Of a stretch of DNA of 14,662 nucleotides, positions 1 through 9,599 are shown in pieces. Source of the DNA: Pseudomonadaceae bacterium UBA836 (GTDB lineage: Bacteria > Pseudomonadota > Gammaproteobacteria > Pseudomonadales > Pseudomonadaceae). The notes under the pieces were generated by a model that was given only the letters and a program-made list of their open reading frames with translations, did not search any database and was not told the DNA's origin. Each line of letters opens with the position of its first letter. The first letter of the stretch is position 1. Both the position numbers and the translations under genes were made by a program. Location: NCBI GenBank assembly GCA_002296055.1, contig DBHE01000020.1:1-14662 (forward strand), in the 5' to 3' direction.

Positions 1-46
1 TTCGGGGCGCCTTGCGTTCAATTGTTTATCCTTTCCGGAGTACCCC
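1..46. other. Upstream flank of rpoZ, no gene seen
   Basis: No reading frame can be supported here. The last part holds the rpoZ ribosome binding site GGAG at 37-40, six bases before the ATG. In Pseudomonas the gene before rpoZ is normally gmk (guanylate kinase), but its end cannot be recognised in these 46 bases. No clear promoter is visible, so rpoZ may be read from further upstream. Confidence 0.5.
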
Positions 47-310
47 ATGGCTCGCGTTACCGTTGAAGACTGCCTGGAAAATGTAGAAAACCGTTTTGAG
101 CTGGTCATGCTGGCCTCCAAGCGCGCCCGTCAGCTGGCCACCGGTGGCAAAGAAGCCAAGGTAGCCTGGGAAAACGACAAACCCACCGTGGTGGCACTGC
201 GTGAAGTGGCCGACGGCCTGATCACCAACGCCATCATGGCCGAAGAAGCCCTGCAGGATCAGCAGGAGCCGCTGTACTCGCTGGAAGCGACCGACGAGCT
301 GGCCGAGTAA
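47..310 (+). CDS. rpoZ: RNA polymerase omega subunit
   Basis: Omega is the small subunit of RNA polymerase. It helps fold and hold the beta-prime subunit, and in proteobacteria it forms part of one ppGpp binding site on the enzyme. The 87-residue protein begins [10 protein letters not shown] and carries the conserved helical core around residues 14-40 ([16 protein letters not shown], then the GKEA and [10 protein letters not shown] stretches). Length matches the usual 80-90 residues. The start is fixed by GGAG at 37-40. The acidic tail (residues 72-87) is variable in the family. spoT follows after 74 bases on the same strand. That is the standard proteobacterial arrangement and puts a target of ppGpp next to the enzyme that makes and degrades it. 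The identification is firm. Confidence 0.97.
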   Translation: MARVTVEDCLENVENRFELVMLASKRARQLATGGKEAKVAWENDKPTVVALREVADGLITNAIMAEEALQDQQEPLYSLEATDELAE

Positions 311-354
311 GAGACAGGTTTGCTGTTGCGCAGGCCGGCTATCCCTGAGGTCAT

Positions 355-372
355 CACCCGCGCTGGCGGGTG
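355..372 (+). promoter_or_regulatory. Perfect 7-bp stem-loop just before the spoT ribosome binding site
   Basis: CACCCGC (355-361) and GCGGGTG (366-372) form a perfect GC-rich stem with a GCTG loop. The spoT ribosome binding site GGGAG (374-378) begins two bases after the stem and the ATG is at 385. No T run follows, so this is not a standard terminator. In RNA it would sit directly against the ribosome landing site and could tune spoT translation or mark a processing site. The structure is seen; the role is inference. Confidence 0.5.
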
Positions 373-384
373 CGGGAGAGCTAC

Positions 385-2529
385 ATGTCTGCGATAGAGG
401 TTTTTGCCGACAATCTGGGTAACTACCTTGAGCCGGAGCAGGTCAACCTGGTCCGGCGCGCCTATTTCTACGCCGAGCAGGCCCACGACGGCCAGACCCG
501 TCGCAGCGGTGAGCCTTACGTCACCCACCCGCTCGCCGTAGCCCACATCCTTGCCGACATGCACATGGACCATCAGAGCCTGATGGCCGCCATGCTGCAC
601 GACGTGATCGAAGACACCGGCATCCCCAAGGATGCACTGGTCGAGCAATTTGGCGACACCGTCGCCGAGTTGGTAGACGGGGTCAGCAAGCTGACCCAGA
701 TGACCTTCGAAACCAAGGCCGAGGCACAGGCCGAGAACTTCCAGAAGATGGCGCTGGCCATGGCCCGCGACATCCGCGTGATCCTGGTCAAGCTGGCCGA
801 CCGCCTGCACAACATGCGCACCCTGGGCGCGCTGGCGCCGGAAAAGCGCCGCCGCATCGCCAAGGAAACCCTGGAGATCTACGCGCCGATCGCCAACCGT
901 CTGGGCATGCACAGCTTGAGCACCGAGTTCGAAGACCTCGGCTTTAAAGCCATGCACCCGATGCGCTCGAACCTGATCGATCGAGCCGTGCGCAATGCCC
1001 GAGGCAACCGCAAGGAGCTGCTCAACCGCATTCTCGAATCGCTGCAGGCCTGCCTGGAACGGGAGGGCCTGCAGGGCAAGGTCATGGGCCGCGAGAAGCA
1101 CCTGTACGGCATTTACCAGAAGATGCGCGGCAAGAAGAAGTCGTTCAACGAGATCATGGACGTCTACGCCTTCCGCATCATCGTCGACAAGCCCGATACC
1201 TGCTACCGCGTGCTGGGCGCCGTGCACAGCCTGTACAAGCCCTTCCCGGGCCGCTTCAAAGACTACATCGCCATTCCCAAGGCCAACGGCTACCAGTCCC
1301 TGCACACCACGCTGTTTGGCATGCACGGGGTGCCGATCGAAATTCAGATCCGCACCGAAGAAATGGAAGAGCTGGCCAACAACGGCATCGCCGCGCACTG
1401 GGTCTACAAGTCCAAAGAAGAGGTCATCAACGGCAACCACGCGCGCACCCGCCAGTGGTTGAAGAGCGTGCTGGAGCTGCAACAGAACGCCGGTAACTCG
1501 CTGGAGTTCATCGAAAACGTCAAGATCGACCTGTTCCCAGACGAAGTCTACATTTTCACTCCAAAAGGCCGCATCATGGAGCTACCCAAGGGCTCCACAC
1601 CGGTCGACTTCGCCTACGCTGTACACACCGACATCGGCAACAGCTGCATCGCCTGCCGCGTCAATCGACGCCTGGCGCCGCTGTCCGAGCCGCTGGAAAG
1701 CGGCGAAACCGTCGAGATCATCACCGCGCCAGGCGCGCGCCCCAACCCAGCCTGGCTCAGCTTTGTCATCACCGGCAAAGCGCGCAGCAATATCCGCCAC
1801 TTCCTCAAGCACCAGCGCCACTCCGAGTCCATCGCTCTGGGTGAGCGTCTGCTGGACAAGGTGCTGGCCAGCTTCGACACCCAACTGGGCGCCATCCCCG
1901 AGGCTCGCGTGCAGTCTGTTCTGAACGACTGCGGCATGGAGTTGATGGAAGACCTGCTGGCCGATATCGGTCTGGGCAACCGCATGGCGTATGTGGTGGC
2001 CCGCCGCCTGCTAGCCAGCGACGGCGCCACCGATGACGAGCCGCAGAAGATCGACCAGCCAGCCAGCAACGAGGAAACCGGCGAGAAGCCGCTGGCCATC
2101 CGCGGCACCGAGGGGCTGGTGGTCAGCTTCGCCCGCTGCTGTAACCCGATTCCGGGTGACCCGATTGTCGGCTACCTGTCGTCCGGCAAGGGCATGGTCA
2201 TCCACCAGGAAAACTGCCGCAATCTGGCCGACAGCCGCCACAACACCGAGAAAACCCTGCATCTGACCTGGGACAAGGATGTGAGCGGCGAATTTACCGT
2301 CGAGCTGCGCGTCGAGCTGGAGCACCAGCGCGGTATCATCGCCCAGCTCGCCACCGGCATTACCGTGGCCGACGCCAGCATCGACAAGATCAGCGTCGAT
2401 GAGCGCGACGGCCGCGTCAGCGTGGTACAACTGGTCGTGCGCGTGCGCGACCGCCTGCACCTCTCACAATTGATCAAACGCATCCGCAACCTCAAGGGCG
2501 TGATGCGTATCACCCGTCTCAAGAACTGA
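385..2529 (+). CDS. spoT: Bifunctional (p)ppGpp synthetase/hydrolase SpoT
   Basis: SpoT makes and, mainly, degrades the alarmone (p)ppGpp, setting the stringent response in the cytoplasm. The 714-residue protein shows the full RelA/SpoT layout. The hydrolase HD domain has H48 and the HDxxED motif at 72-77 intact. The synthetase domain (about 235-345) carries RFKD at 290-293, the RxKD form typical of hydrolase-competent enzymes, and the GYQSLHTT segment at 302-309. A TGS domain spans about 386-445. A zinc-finger/RIS region has the C585-C586 pair, and an ACT domain spans about 638-714. I chose ATG 385 because GGGAG at 374-378 is well spaced; a GTG at 370 would add five residues but lies inside the hairpin. 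An acidic linker (about 547-570) makes it slightly longer than the roughly 700 residues usual in E. coli and P. aeruginosa. ridA starts 17 bases after the stop. Confidence 0.97.
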   Translation: MSAIEVFADNLGNYLEPEQVNLVRRAYFYAEQAHDGQTRRSGEPYVTHPLAVAHILADMHMDHQSLMAAMLHDVIEDTGIPKDALVEQFGDTVAELVDGVSKLTQMTFETKAEAQAENFQKMALAMARDIRVILVKLADRLHNMRTLGALAPEKRRRIAKETLEIYAPIANRLGMHSLSTEFEDLGFKAMHPMRSNLIDRAVRNARGNRKELLNRILESLQACLEREGLQGKVMGREKHLYGIYQKMRGKKKSFNEIMDVYAFRIIVDKPDTCYRVLGAVHSLYKPFPGRFKDYIAIPKANGYQSLHTTLFGMHGVPIEIQIRTEEMEELANNGIAAHWVYKSKEEVINGNHARTRQWLKSVLELQQNAGNSLEFIENVKIDLFPDEVYIFTPKGRIMELPKGSTPVDFAYAVHTDIGNSCIACRVNRRLAPLSEPLESGETVEIITAPGARPNPAWLSFVITGKARSNIRHFLKHQRHSESIALGERLLDKVLASFDTQLGAIPEARVQSVLNDCGMELMEDLLADIGLGNRMAYVVARRLLASDGATDDEPQKIDQPASNEETGEKPLAIRGTEGLVVSFARCCNPIPGDPIVGYLSSGKGMVIHQENCRNLADSRHNTEKTLHLTWDKDVSGEFTVELRVELEHQRGIIAQLATGITVADASIDKISVDERDGRVSVVQLVVRVRDRLHLSQLIKRIRNLKGVMRITRLKN

Positions 2530-2546
2530 TTGCCGTCGGAGCATCC

Positions 2547-2927
2547 ATGAACAAGCAAGTTATCACCAGCGAACAGGCCCCTTCGGCCATCGGCCCGTAC
2601 TCCCAGGCCATCAAGGTGGGCAACACCGTCTACCTGTCAGGCCAGATTCCGCTGGACCCGGCCACCATGGAGGTGGTTGGGGGTTTTGAAGCTCAAGTCT
2701 GCCGCGTCTTCGACAACCTCAGCGCGGTGGCCGAAGCAGCCGGCGGCAAGCTGCAGGACATCGTCAAGCTGAACATCTTCCTGACCGACCTGGGCAACTT
2801 CGCCACCGTCAACGAGATCATGGAACGCTACTTCGAAAAGCCCTACCCCGCCCGCGCCGCCATCGGCGTCGCCGCCCTGCCCAAGGGCGTACCGGTTGAG
2901 ATGGACGGGATTATGGTGGTGGGCTGA
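2547..2927 (+). CDS. ridA: RidA-family 2-iminobutanoate/2-iminopropanoate deaminase
   Basis: RidA (YjgF/YER057c/UK114 family) hydrolyses reactive enamine/imine intermediates released by PLP enzymes such as threonine dehydratase, protecting the cell from 2-aminoacrylate damage. It is normally a cytoplasmic trimer. The 126-residue protein begins [20 protein letters not shown] and carries SGQIP at 31-35. The substrate-binding arginine lies in PYPARAAIG (R103), and E118 sits in the GVPVEMDG segment. Both residues that mark the active deaminase subgroup are therefore present. The C-terminus is compact, ending only eight residues after E118. GGAG at 2538-2541 sets the start. It lies 17 bases after spoT, so the two are probably co-transcribed, an arrangement common in gammaproteobacteria, and it is followed by a strong terminator. 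Confidence 0.95.
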   Translation: MNKQVITSEQAPSAIGPYSQAIKVGNTVYLSGQIPLDPATMEVVGGFEAQVCRVFDNLSAVAEAAGGKLQDIVKLNIFLTDLGNFATVNEIMERYFEKPYPARAAIGVAALPKGVPVEMDGIMVVG

Positions 2928-2943
2928 AGGCCCACCACCTGCG

Positions 2944-2983
2944 GCAAGCTATAAGCTACAAGCCGCAAGCTAAAAGCTAAAAG
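2944..2983 (+). repeat. Tandem 7-base repeats (NNAAGCY), left arm
   Basis: Five complete heptamers in perfect register fill 2944-2978: GCAAGCT, ATAAGCT, ACAAGCC, GCAAGCT and AAAAGCT. A decayed unit, AAAAG, follows at 2979-2983. The last 26 bases of the array (2958-2983) match the reverse complement of 3077-3102 at 20 of 26 positions, in register. The array ends exactly where the terminator begins. There is no coding frame. Confidence 0.85.
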
Positions 2984-3019
2984 AAAAAACCGCGCGGATC
3001 CTACCTGCGCGGTTTTTTT
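2984..3019. terminator. Bidirectional rho-independent terminator between ridA and osmC
   Basis: The stem CCGCGC (2990-2995) pairs with GCGCGG (3007-3012) around an 11-base loop. Six A's (2984-2989) precede the stem and seven T's (3013-3019) follow it. Read on plus, the T run ends the rpoZ-spoT-ridA transcript. Read on minus, the A run becomes a T run and ends the osmC transcript. The two genes converge here, so a shared terminator fits. Confidence 0.93.
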
Positions 3020-3074
3020 GTTTCACAGCAGCCACAAACGCCGTTAGGACCTCTCGAAAGGCCCAGCCTGCTTT

Positions 3075-3109
3075 TTCTTGCAGCTTGAAGCTTACGGCTT
3101 GCAGCTGGC
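3075..3109 (-). repeat. Tandem 7-base repeats (RGCTTNN on plus), right arm
   Basis: Five heptamers in register on the plus strand read TTCTTGC, AGCTTGA, AGCTTAC, GGCTTGC and AGCTGGC. On the minus strand they belong to the same NNAAGCY family as the array at 2944-2983, so the two arrays are inverted relative to each other around the terminator. The array ends nine bases before the osmC stop codon. Confidence 0.8.
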
Positions 3110-3118
3110 GAAGCCCTC

Positions 3119-3541
3119 CTAACCGAGCGAAGCCTTGAGGCTGATATCAGCATTCAGCAGCTTGGAAATCGGGCAGCCCTGCTTCGCCTTGCCAGCGATG
3201 TCATCGAAGGTTTTCTGGTCGATGCCGGGGATGGTGGCGTTCATGGTCAGCGCCACGGCGGTGACGGCGAAGCCGTCGTCCTGCTTGCTGAGGGTGACCT
3301 CGGCTTTGGTGTCGATGCTGCTCGGGGTGTAGCCGGCCTCACCCAGCAGATTGGCAAAGGCCATTGAAAAGCAGCCAGCGTGCGCGGCACCGATCAGCTC
3401 TTCCGGGTTGGTACCGGGCTGATCCTCAAAGCGCGTGTTGAAACCGTAGGGGTTGGCCTTGAGGGCGCCACTTTCGGTAGAAATGGTGCCCTTGCCTTCC
3501 TTCAGTGAACCTTCCCAATGAGCGGATGCTGATTTTTTCAT
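3119..3541 (-). CDS. osmC: OsmC-type organic hydroperoxide reductase
   Basis: OsmC reduces organic hydroperoxides using a redox pair of cysteines and is usually induced by osmotic or general stress. The 140-residue protein begins MKKSASAHWEGSLKEGKGTI. Both peroxidatic motifs are present: GAAHAGCFSM with C57 and KQGCPISK with C123, close to C59 and C125 of E. coli OsmC. The conserved R37 and E48 (in NPEELI) lie where the catalytic arginine and glutamate are expected. A strong ribosome binding site (GAGGAGG, minus strand, 3547-3553) lies five bases before the ATG. It is the OsmC subgroup rather than Ohr, judged by the N-terminal segment and the GKGTIST stretch. The stop lies next to the repeat/terminator unit shared with ridA. 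The SDR gene ends 90 bases upstream on the same strand with no visible terminator, so read-through is possible. Confidence 0.94.
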   Translation of the reverse strand: MKKSASAHWEGSLKEGKGTISTESGALKANPYGFNTRFEDQPGTNPEELIGAAHAGCFSMAFANLLGEAGYTPSSIDTKAEVTLSKQDDGFAVTAVALTMNATIPGIDQKTFDDIAGKAKQGCPISKLLNADISLKASLG

Positions 3542-3631
3542 CTGCGCCTCCTCGTGTGCGGTTGCAGGTTTGTGCTACTCACCTTGCGACCCACACGACG
3601 GGCAGATAATTCCCCTTAACTTTTTACACCG

Positions 3632-4471
3632 CTATTCCAGCAACGCGGCATACCCTTCGCGGTAGCTCGGATACTGCGGCACCCAGCCGGATTCGCGCGC
3701 CAGTGCATTACTGCAGCGTTTGCTGCCGACCCGGGTGCTGCCGGGGCCATCAACCTGGGCGCTGACGCCAAGCTGCCCTTGCAACCAGCCGACCACCTCG
3801 TGCAACGGCGCCGGCTCGTCATCCACGCCCAGATAGCAGGGCGCCAGCAGTTCGCGCTGCTCAGCCTGCTGCAGCAGGTGCACCATGAGCCCGGCGGCAT
3901 CGTCACGGTGGATGCGGTTAGTGTACTGCGGCGGCTCAGCCGGCACGTTCATGCCTGCTCTGGCCTGCTCAATCAAACGGTTACGACCCGGCCCGTAGAT
4001 GCCCGCCAGCCGCACGACCGAGGCCGGATGACCACTGCGCAAAGCGACATCTTCCGCCGCCAGGAGGGCACGCCCTGTATCGCTGCCGGCTAGCGCGGGG
4101 CTGTTCTCGGTCACCCATTCTCCCGCCTGCTGGGCATATACGCCGGAGCTGGATACCTGCAGCAGATGACGTAACGGGCGCTTACGCTCGCCCAGCCAGC
4201 TCAGCGCATGCTCCAGGCCCTGAACATACAAGCGCTGATACAGCTCAGCGTCGCGCTTGCCTGCGGCCGGGCAGTAAACCAGATAGTCCAGCTGCGCCGG
4301 CCAATCCGCCGGCCGCTCAGGCATACACAGGTCACCAGCCACCGGCAGCACACCAGCGGGCAAGCCGGTGGTATCGCGACGCAATCCGTACACCTGCCAC
4401 CCGTCAGCCAGCAGGCGTCGCGCCAGCTCACTTCCCACATCGCCGCACCCGGCAATCAACACACTCGGCAT
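3632..4471 (-). CDS. SDR-like NAD(P)-binding protein (YeeZ-type epimerase family)
   Basis: This is an atypical extended short-chain dehydrogenase/reductase of 279 residues; its substrate is unknown. The N-terminal Rossmann motif GCGDVGSELA (residues 8-17) gives the GxGxxG dinucleotide-binding turn. Further family marks are the SSSGVYAQQAGEWVTENSP stretch near the middle and RLAGIYGPGRNRL after it. The usual SDR YxxxK catalytic pair is not present: VYAQQ has no lysine. That is also the pattern I recall for the YeeZ branch, so catalysis is doubtful. The start at MPSVLIAGCG is supported by GAGGAGG (minus strand, 4482-4488), ten bases away. The frame stays open back to 4606, but those 45 codons cross the divergent control region and match no family N-terminus. 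It is divergent from oxyR, which suggests but does not prove a redox or stress link. Confidence 0.85.
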   Translation of the reverse strand: MPSVLIAGCGDVGSELARRLLADGWQVYGLRRDTTGLPAGVLPVAGDLCMPERPADWPAQLDYLVYCPAAGKRDAELYQRLYVQGLEHALSWLGERKRPLRHLLQVSSSGVYAQQAGEWVTENSPALAGSDTGRALLAAEDVALRSGHPASVVRLAGIYGPGRNRLIEQARAGMNVPAEPPQYTNRIHRDDAAGLMVHLLQQAEQRELLAPCYLGVDDEPAPLHEVVGWLQGQLGVSAQVDGPGSTRVGSKRCSNALARESGWVPQYPSYREGYAALLE

Positions 4472-4686
4472 GACGCTTGCGCCTCCTCTAGTTACTCTTG
4501 GCGCCCACTGTAACAGGCCGACAGCCCGCTGGCGCAGCGCGATGACAACGCTGTCAACATTCACCCCACACGGCGCGCTGTACGATTGTTTTACTCTATT
4601 AAACAACCGGCTATGCTAGGGCCTATTGACGTTTCATTCGCCCACACGTGGCAGCCTGTTTACCCGCCTACGCAGACTTTCCGCCG
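4472..4686. promoter_or_regulatory. Divergent control region between the SDR gene and oxyR
   Basis: This 215-base region separates the two divergent starts. It holds a perfect dyad TGACA-N4-TGTCA at 4543-4556. A second dyad, TTGTTT (4586-4591) with AAACAA (4601-4606), has a nine-base spacer, the size expected for a LysR-type operator. A candidate oxyR -10 box TATGCT lies at 4612-4617 with a weak -35 (TTTTAC, 4589-4594) at 17 bases. Three CTAT tetramers (4596, 4611, 4623) recall the ATAG/CTAT blocks of OxyR sites, but their spacing is irregular. OxyR self-control through the second dyad is inference. No small gene could be supported. Confidence 0.5.
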
Positions 4687-5597
4687 ATGACCCTGACCGA
4701 ACTTCGCTACATCGTCACCCTCGCCCAAGAGCAGCATTTTGGCCACGCAGCCGAGCGCTGCCACGTCTCTCAGCCGACCCTCAGCGTAGGAGTCAAGAAA
4801 CTGGAAGAAGAGCTGGGCGTGATGATCTTCGAGCGCAGCAAGAGTGCCGTGCGCGTCACCCCGATTGGTGAGCGCATCGTGGCCCAGGCGCAAAAGGTGC
4901 TGGAAGAAGCCAGTGCCATCCGTGAGCTGGCTACAGCCGGCAAAAACCAGCTGGCGGCACCGCTCAAGGTCGGTGCCATTTACACCATCGGGCCGTACCT
5001 GTTTCCGCACCTGGTGCCGCAACTGCACAAGGTGGCACCGGAGATGCCGCTGTACATCGAAGAGAACTTCACGCACGTACTGCGTGACAAGCTGCGCAAC
5101 GGTGAGCTGGATGCCATCATCATCGCGCTGCCCTTCCAGGAGCCGGACGTACTGACCAAACCACTGTACGACGAGCCCTTCAGCCTGTTGCTGCCCGCCA
5201 GCCACGCCTGGGCGCAGCGCGACAGCGTGACTCTCGACGAGCTGGACGACAGCAAACTGTTGCTGCTGGGTGAAGGCCACTGCTTCCGCGACCAGGTGCT
5301 TGAGGCTTGCCCAACCCTGCGCAAGAGCGATGAGCAGCACAAGCACACCACAGTGGAATCCAGCTCACTGGAAACCATACGTCATATGGTCGCTTCCGGC
5401 ATTGGCATGACCGTGCTGCCCATGTCTGCTGCCGATGATCGCTATTACAGTTCGGATCTGCTGATCACCAAGCCGTTCAAAGCGCCAGCGCCGTACCGCA
5501 CCGTGGCCATTGCCTGGCGTGCCAGCTTTCCGCGGCCCAAGGCCATCGAGCTACTGAGCGACTCGATCCGCCTGTGCTCGGTAGGTCAGCCGCCCAA

Positions 5598-5601
<4 letters not shown>
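4687..5601 (+). CDS. oxyR: LysR-family peroxide sensor and regulator OxyR
   Basis: OxyR senses hydrogen peroxide through a disulfide and switches on antioxidant genes such as catalase and alkyl hydroperoxide reductase. The 304-residue protein begins MTLTELRYIVTLAQEQHFGH. Its N-terminal winged helix-turn-helix includes AAERCHVSQPTLSVGVKKLE (21-40). The effector domain covers about 90-295. The redox cysteines C199 and C208 in GEGHCFRDQVLEACPT match the E. coli positions exactly, so it should be a working thiol switch. I placed the start at the ATG before TLTEL because the family begins there; an in-frame start at 4648 would add 13 unsupported residues. No strong ribosome binding site precedes the ATG, so translation may be modest. 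The stop overlaps the recG start by four bases (GTGA, 5598-5601). An oxyR-recG operon is known in Pseudomonas. Confidence 0.96.
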
Positions 5602-7673
<2,072 letters not shown>

Positions 7674-7722
7674 CAGCCGCTATGCTCAGGTTGTCAGGCC
7701 CAGTTCACACGCAAGACTGCGA

Positions 7723-7750
7723 CGCTGCAGCAGCCCGACTGTCGGCAGCG
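7723..7750 (+). other. Stem-loop in the leader of the HDOD gene
   Basis: CGCTGC (7723-7728) pairs with GCAGCG (7745-7750), and inside it lies the short palindrome CCGAC-T-GTCGG (7735-7745), which competes for pairing. The structure ends one base before the ribosome binding site region (AAGGA, 7752-7756) and has no T run. It could be a leader RNA fold or a protein site. The function is unknown and chance is possible in GC-rich DNA. Confidence 0.35.
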
Positions 7751-7763
7751 CAAGGAAGAGTTC

Positions 7764-9170
7764 ATGAATAGCCAAATGGCCCCCGAACACCATGCCGCAA
7801 CCCTGCCAGACCTAATCGAAAAGCTGCTCCAGCAGCAGGGCATCGCTTACCAGCTACGCCCCACTAGCGACGCTTGGGCGGCCAGCCAGCAAGTCCAGGC
7901 CAGCCTGCTGTGCGACGCTGTTGGCACCGTGCTGGCGATGATCCCCAAGGACCATCTACTCGACCTCAAGACCCTCGGCACCCTGCTGGGTCGACAGCTG
8001 GAGCCGGTGCGGGACCAGCAACTGCAACGCATCCTCAGCAAGCATCAGTTGAATCAACTGCCCGGCCTGCCGATCCTGTTCAATTCCCCCTGCGTCTGCG
8101 AGCAAAGCCTGCTGGAGCAGTCCGAGGTCATTCTGGACAGCGGCCTGACCGGCTGGAGCCTGGTGATCAGTCAGGCCGACGCCCGCACCCTGATGGCCAA
8201 GGCCAGCCTGGCGCATTTTGCGGTGCCACTGGCCGGCCTGCCGACCGCCTCCAGCGGCGCCGAACAAGACAACCGCGACTTTACCGACGCCGTGCAAAAC
8301 TTCACTGCGCTGCGCATGAAGCAACGACTGGAAGAAACCATCGAGATTCCGCCGCTGCCCGAGTCAGCGCAAAAGATCATGAAGCTGCGGGTAGACCCGG
8401 ACGCGGACATCGCGGACCTCGCCGACGTGGTTGAGACCGACCCCAGCCTGGCCGCACAGGTGGTCAGCTGGGCGGCGTCACCCTACTACGCGGCACCTGG
8501 CAAGATTCGCTCGGTGGAAGACGCCATCGGCCGGGTACTGGGCTTTGACCTGGTGATCAACCTGGCCGTCGGCCTGGCGCTAGGCAAAACCTTCCGTCTG
8601 CCCAGCGATGCCCCCGAGCGCAGCACCCCTTACTGGGAGCAGGCGATCTACAGTGCCGCCGTGATTGAGGGCCTGGCCAAGGCAATGCCGCGCGACCTGC
8701 GACCGGAGCTGGGCCTGAACTACCTCGGCGGCCTGCTGCACAACTTCGGCTATCTGGTGCTGGCCTATATCTTCCCGCCCTATTTCAAACTGATCTGCCG
8801 CCATGTCGAGGCCAACCCGCACGTGCCGCCGCACTTGATTGAGCAGCACTTGATCGGTGTTAGCCGCGACCAGATCGGCAGTTGGCTGATGCACTACTGG
8901 GATATGCCCGACGAGGTCTGCACCGCCCTGCGCCAGCAACACAACCCGCTGTACCAAGGGCAGGACCACGTCTATGCCAACCTGATCTACCTGACCCTGG
9001 CGCTGCTCAACCAGCATGGCATCGGCTGTGGCCCACGCGTGCCGGTCCCTGACGCGCTGCTAAAACGCCTGGGCTTGAGTCGCGAGCAGGCAGACGCAGT
9101 GGTCGACAAGGTCCTTGATGCACGGGATGCACTGCGCACACTGGTCAATCATTACCAGCCGCAGAAATAA
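7764..9170 (+). CDS. YbaK-like domain fused to HDOD domain, signalling protein of unknown role
   Basis: This 468-residue protein joins two domains. Residues about 13-150 resemble the YbaK/ProX aminoacyl-tRNA deacylase fold: LLCDAVGTVLAMIPKDHLLDLKTLG in the middle, then LPGLPILFNSPCVCE and ILDSGLTGW. Residues about 190-400 form an HDOD domain, from IPPLPESAQKIMKL to the QQHNPLY helix. The HD pair is replaced by H326-N327 in GLLHNFG, so no phosphohydrolase activity is expected, as is usual for HDOD proteins. Residues 21-61 contain no lysine, so the lysine used by YbaK deacylases appears missing as well. Both halves thus look like binding or sensor modules. AGGA at 7753-7756 sets the start. It lies 90 bases after recG with no terminator seen, so partial read-through from oxyR-recG is possible. 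HDOD proteins often act in regulation of motility, stress or second-messenger signalling; its target is unknown. Confidence 0.82.
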   Translation: MNSQMAPEHHAATLPDLIEKLLQQQGIAYQLRPTSDAWAASQQVQASLLCDAVGTVLAMIPKDHLLDLKTLGTLLGRQLEPVRDQQLQRILSKHQLNQLPGLPILFNSPCVCEQSLLEQSEVILDSGLTGWSLVISQADARTLMAKASLAHFAVPLAGLPTASSGAEQDNRDFTDAVQNFTALRMKQRLEETIEIPPLPESAQKIMKLRVDPDADIADLADVVETDPSLAAQVVSWAASPYYAAPGKIRSVEDAIGRVLGFDLVINLAVGLALGKTFRLPSDAPERSTPYWEQAIYSAAVIEGLAKAMPRDLRPELGLNYLGGLLHNFGYLVLAYIFPPYFKLICRHVEANPHVPPHLIEQHLIGVSRDQIGSWLMHYWDMPDEVCTALRQQHNPLYQGQDHVYANLIYLTLALLNQHGIGCGPRVPVPDALLKRLGLSREQADAVVDKVLDARDALRTLVNHYQPQK

Positions 9171-9239
9171 GTAGGGACGGTTAACGCGCAATTCGCCTGC
9201 CTGAAGCCATCAGACGACCAGACAAGGCGGCGGGAGGAA

Positions 9240-9263
9240 ACAGGGGCTCGGCAGAGCCCCTGT
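9240..9263 (-). terminator. Rho-independent terminator of hupA
   Basis: A perfect 10-bp stem (ACAGGGGCTC at 9240-9249, GAGCCCCTGT at 9254-9263) with a four-base loop begins 12 bases past the hupA stop on the minus strand. On that strand the stem ends in T and runs into TTCCTCC, a short T run. The plus side has no T run, so it serves hupA and not the HDOD gene. Confidence 0.75.
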
Positions 9264-9275
9264 CACACTGCAGAA

Positions 9276-9548
9276 TCAGTTGACGGCGTCGCGCAGGCTT
9301 TTGCCGGGTTTGAAGGAAACGGTGTTGCTGGCCTTGATCTTGACCGGTGCGCCAGTCTGAGGATTTTTGCCGGTACGGGCGCCACGGTGGCGCTGCAGGA
9401 AGGTGCCGAAACCAACCAGCGTAACGGAGTCTTTTTCGCTCAGTGCCTTGGTGATTTCATCCAGCACGGCGTTAAGCACCCGGTTCGCCTGATCCTTGCT
9501 CAGGTCGGCCTTGTCGGCGATCGCCGCCGCGAGATCTGGTTTACGCAT
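9276..9548 (-). CDS. hupA: HU-family nucleoid DNA-binding protein
   Basis: HU bends and compacts DNA as a dimer and supports replication, repair and transcription. The 90-residue protein begins MRKPDLAAAIADKADLSKDQ. It has the HU signature VGFGTFLQRHRGARTGKNPQ followed by TG in the beta-arm region (45-66), with the DNA-intercalating proline P63. It ends FKPGKSLRDAVN. This resembles the P. aeruginosa HU next to rubB (named hupA there, as I recall) more than HupB, which begins MNKSEL; IHF is excluded by its different ends. The start is set by GAGG (minus strand, 9555-9558) six bases before the ATG. An ATG four codons upstream would overlap that site. A longer open frame to 9761 is not supported. 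The leader contains an imperfect dyad (9600-9647) and an A-rich stretch just before the gene. Confidence 0.95.
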   Translation of the reverse strand: MRKPDLAAAIADKADLSKDQANRVLNAVLDEITKALSEKDSVTLVGFGTFLQRHRGARTGKNPQTGAPVKIKASNTVSFKPGKSLRDAVN

Positions 9549-9599
9549 ATGAAGCCTCATTGTCTGTTGTTTTTGTTGTGACCGCCGCATCCTCGCAGC

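Noticed and set aside
370-384. Upstream GTG start of spoT (adds MRESY)
   Set aside because: The GTG is inside the hairpin and has no ribosome binding site; ATG 385 has GGGAG at the right distance.
259-1482. 407-codon open frame antisense to spoT
   Set aside because: It lies wholly opposite a certain spoT and its end overlaps rpoZ. Its composition (rich in A, V, G, L, H, Q) is the mirror of a GC-rich gene, and it matches no family I know.
2944-3109. CRISPR array
   Set aside because: The units are seven bases long with no spacers between them, and no cas genes are near.
4552-4557. TTGACA on the minus strand as a -35 box for the SDR gene
   Set aside because: It is a perfect -35 hexamer but no acceptable -10 lies 16-18 bases further on. 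The hexamer is better explained as part of the TGACA/TGTCA dyad.
4472-4606. 45-codon N-terminal extension of the SDR protein
   Set aside because: It starts at a TTG inside the oxyR promoter region and runs through two dyads. The family start with a strong ribosome binding site is at 4471.
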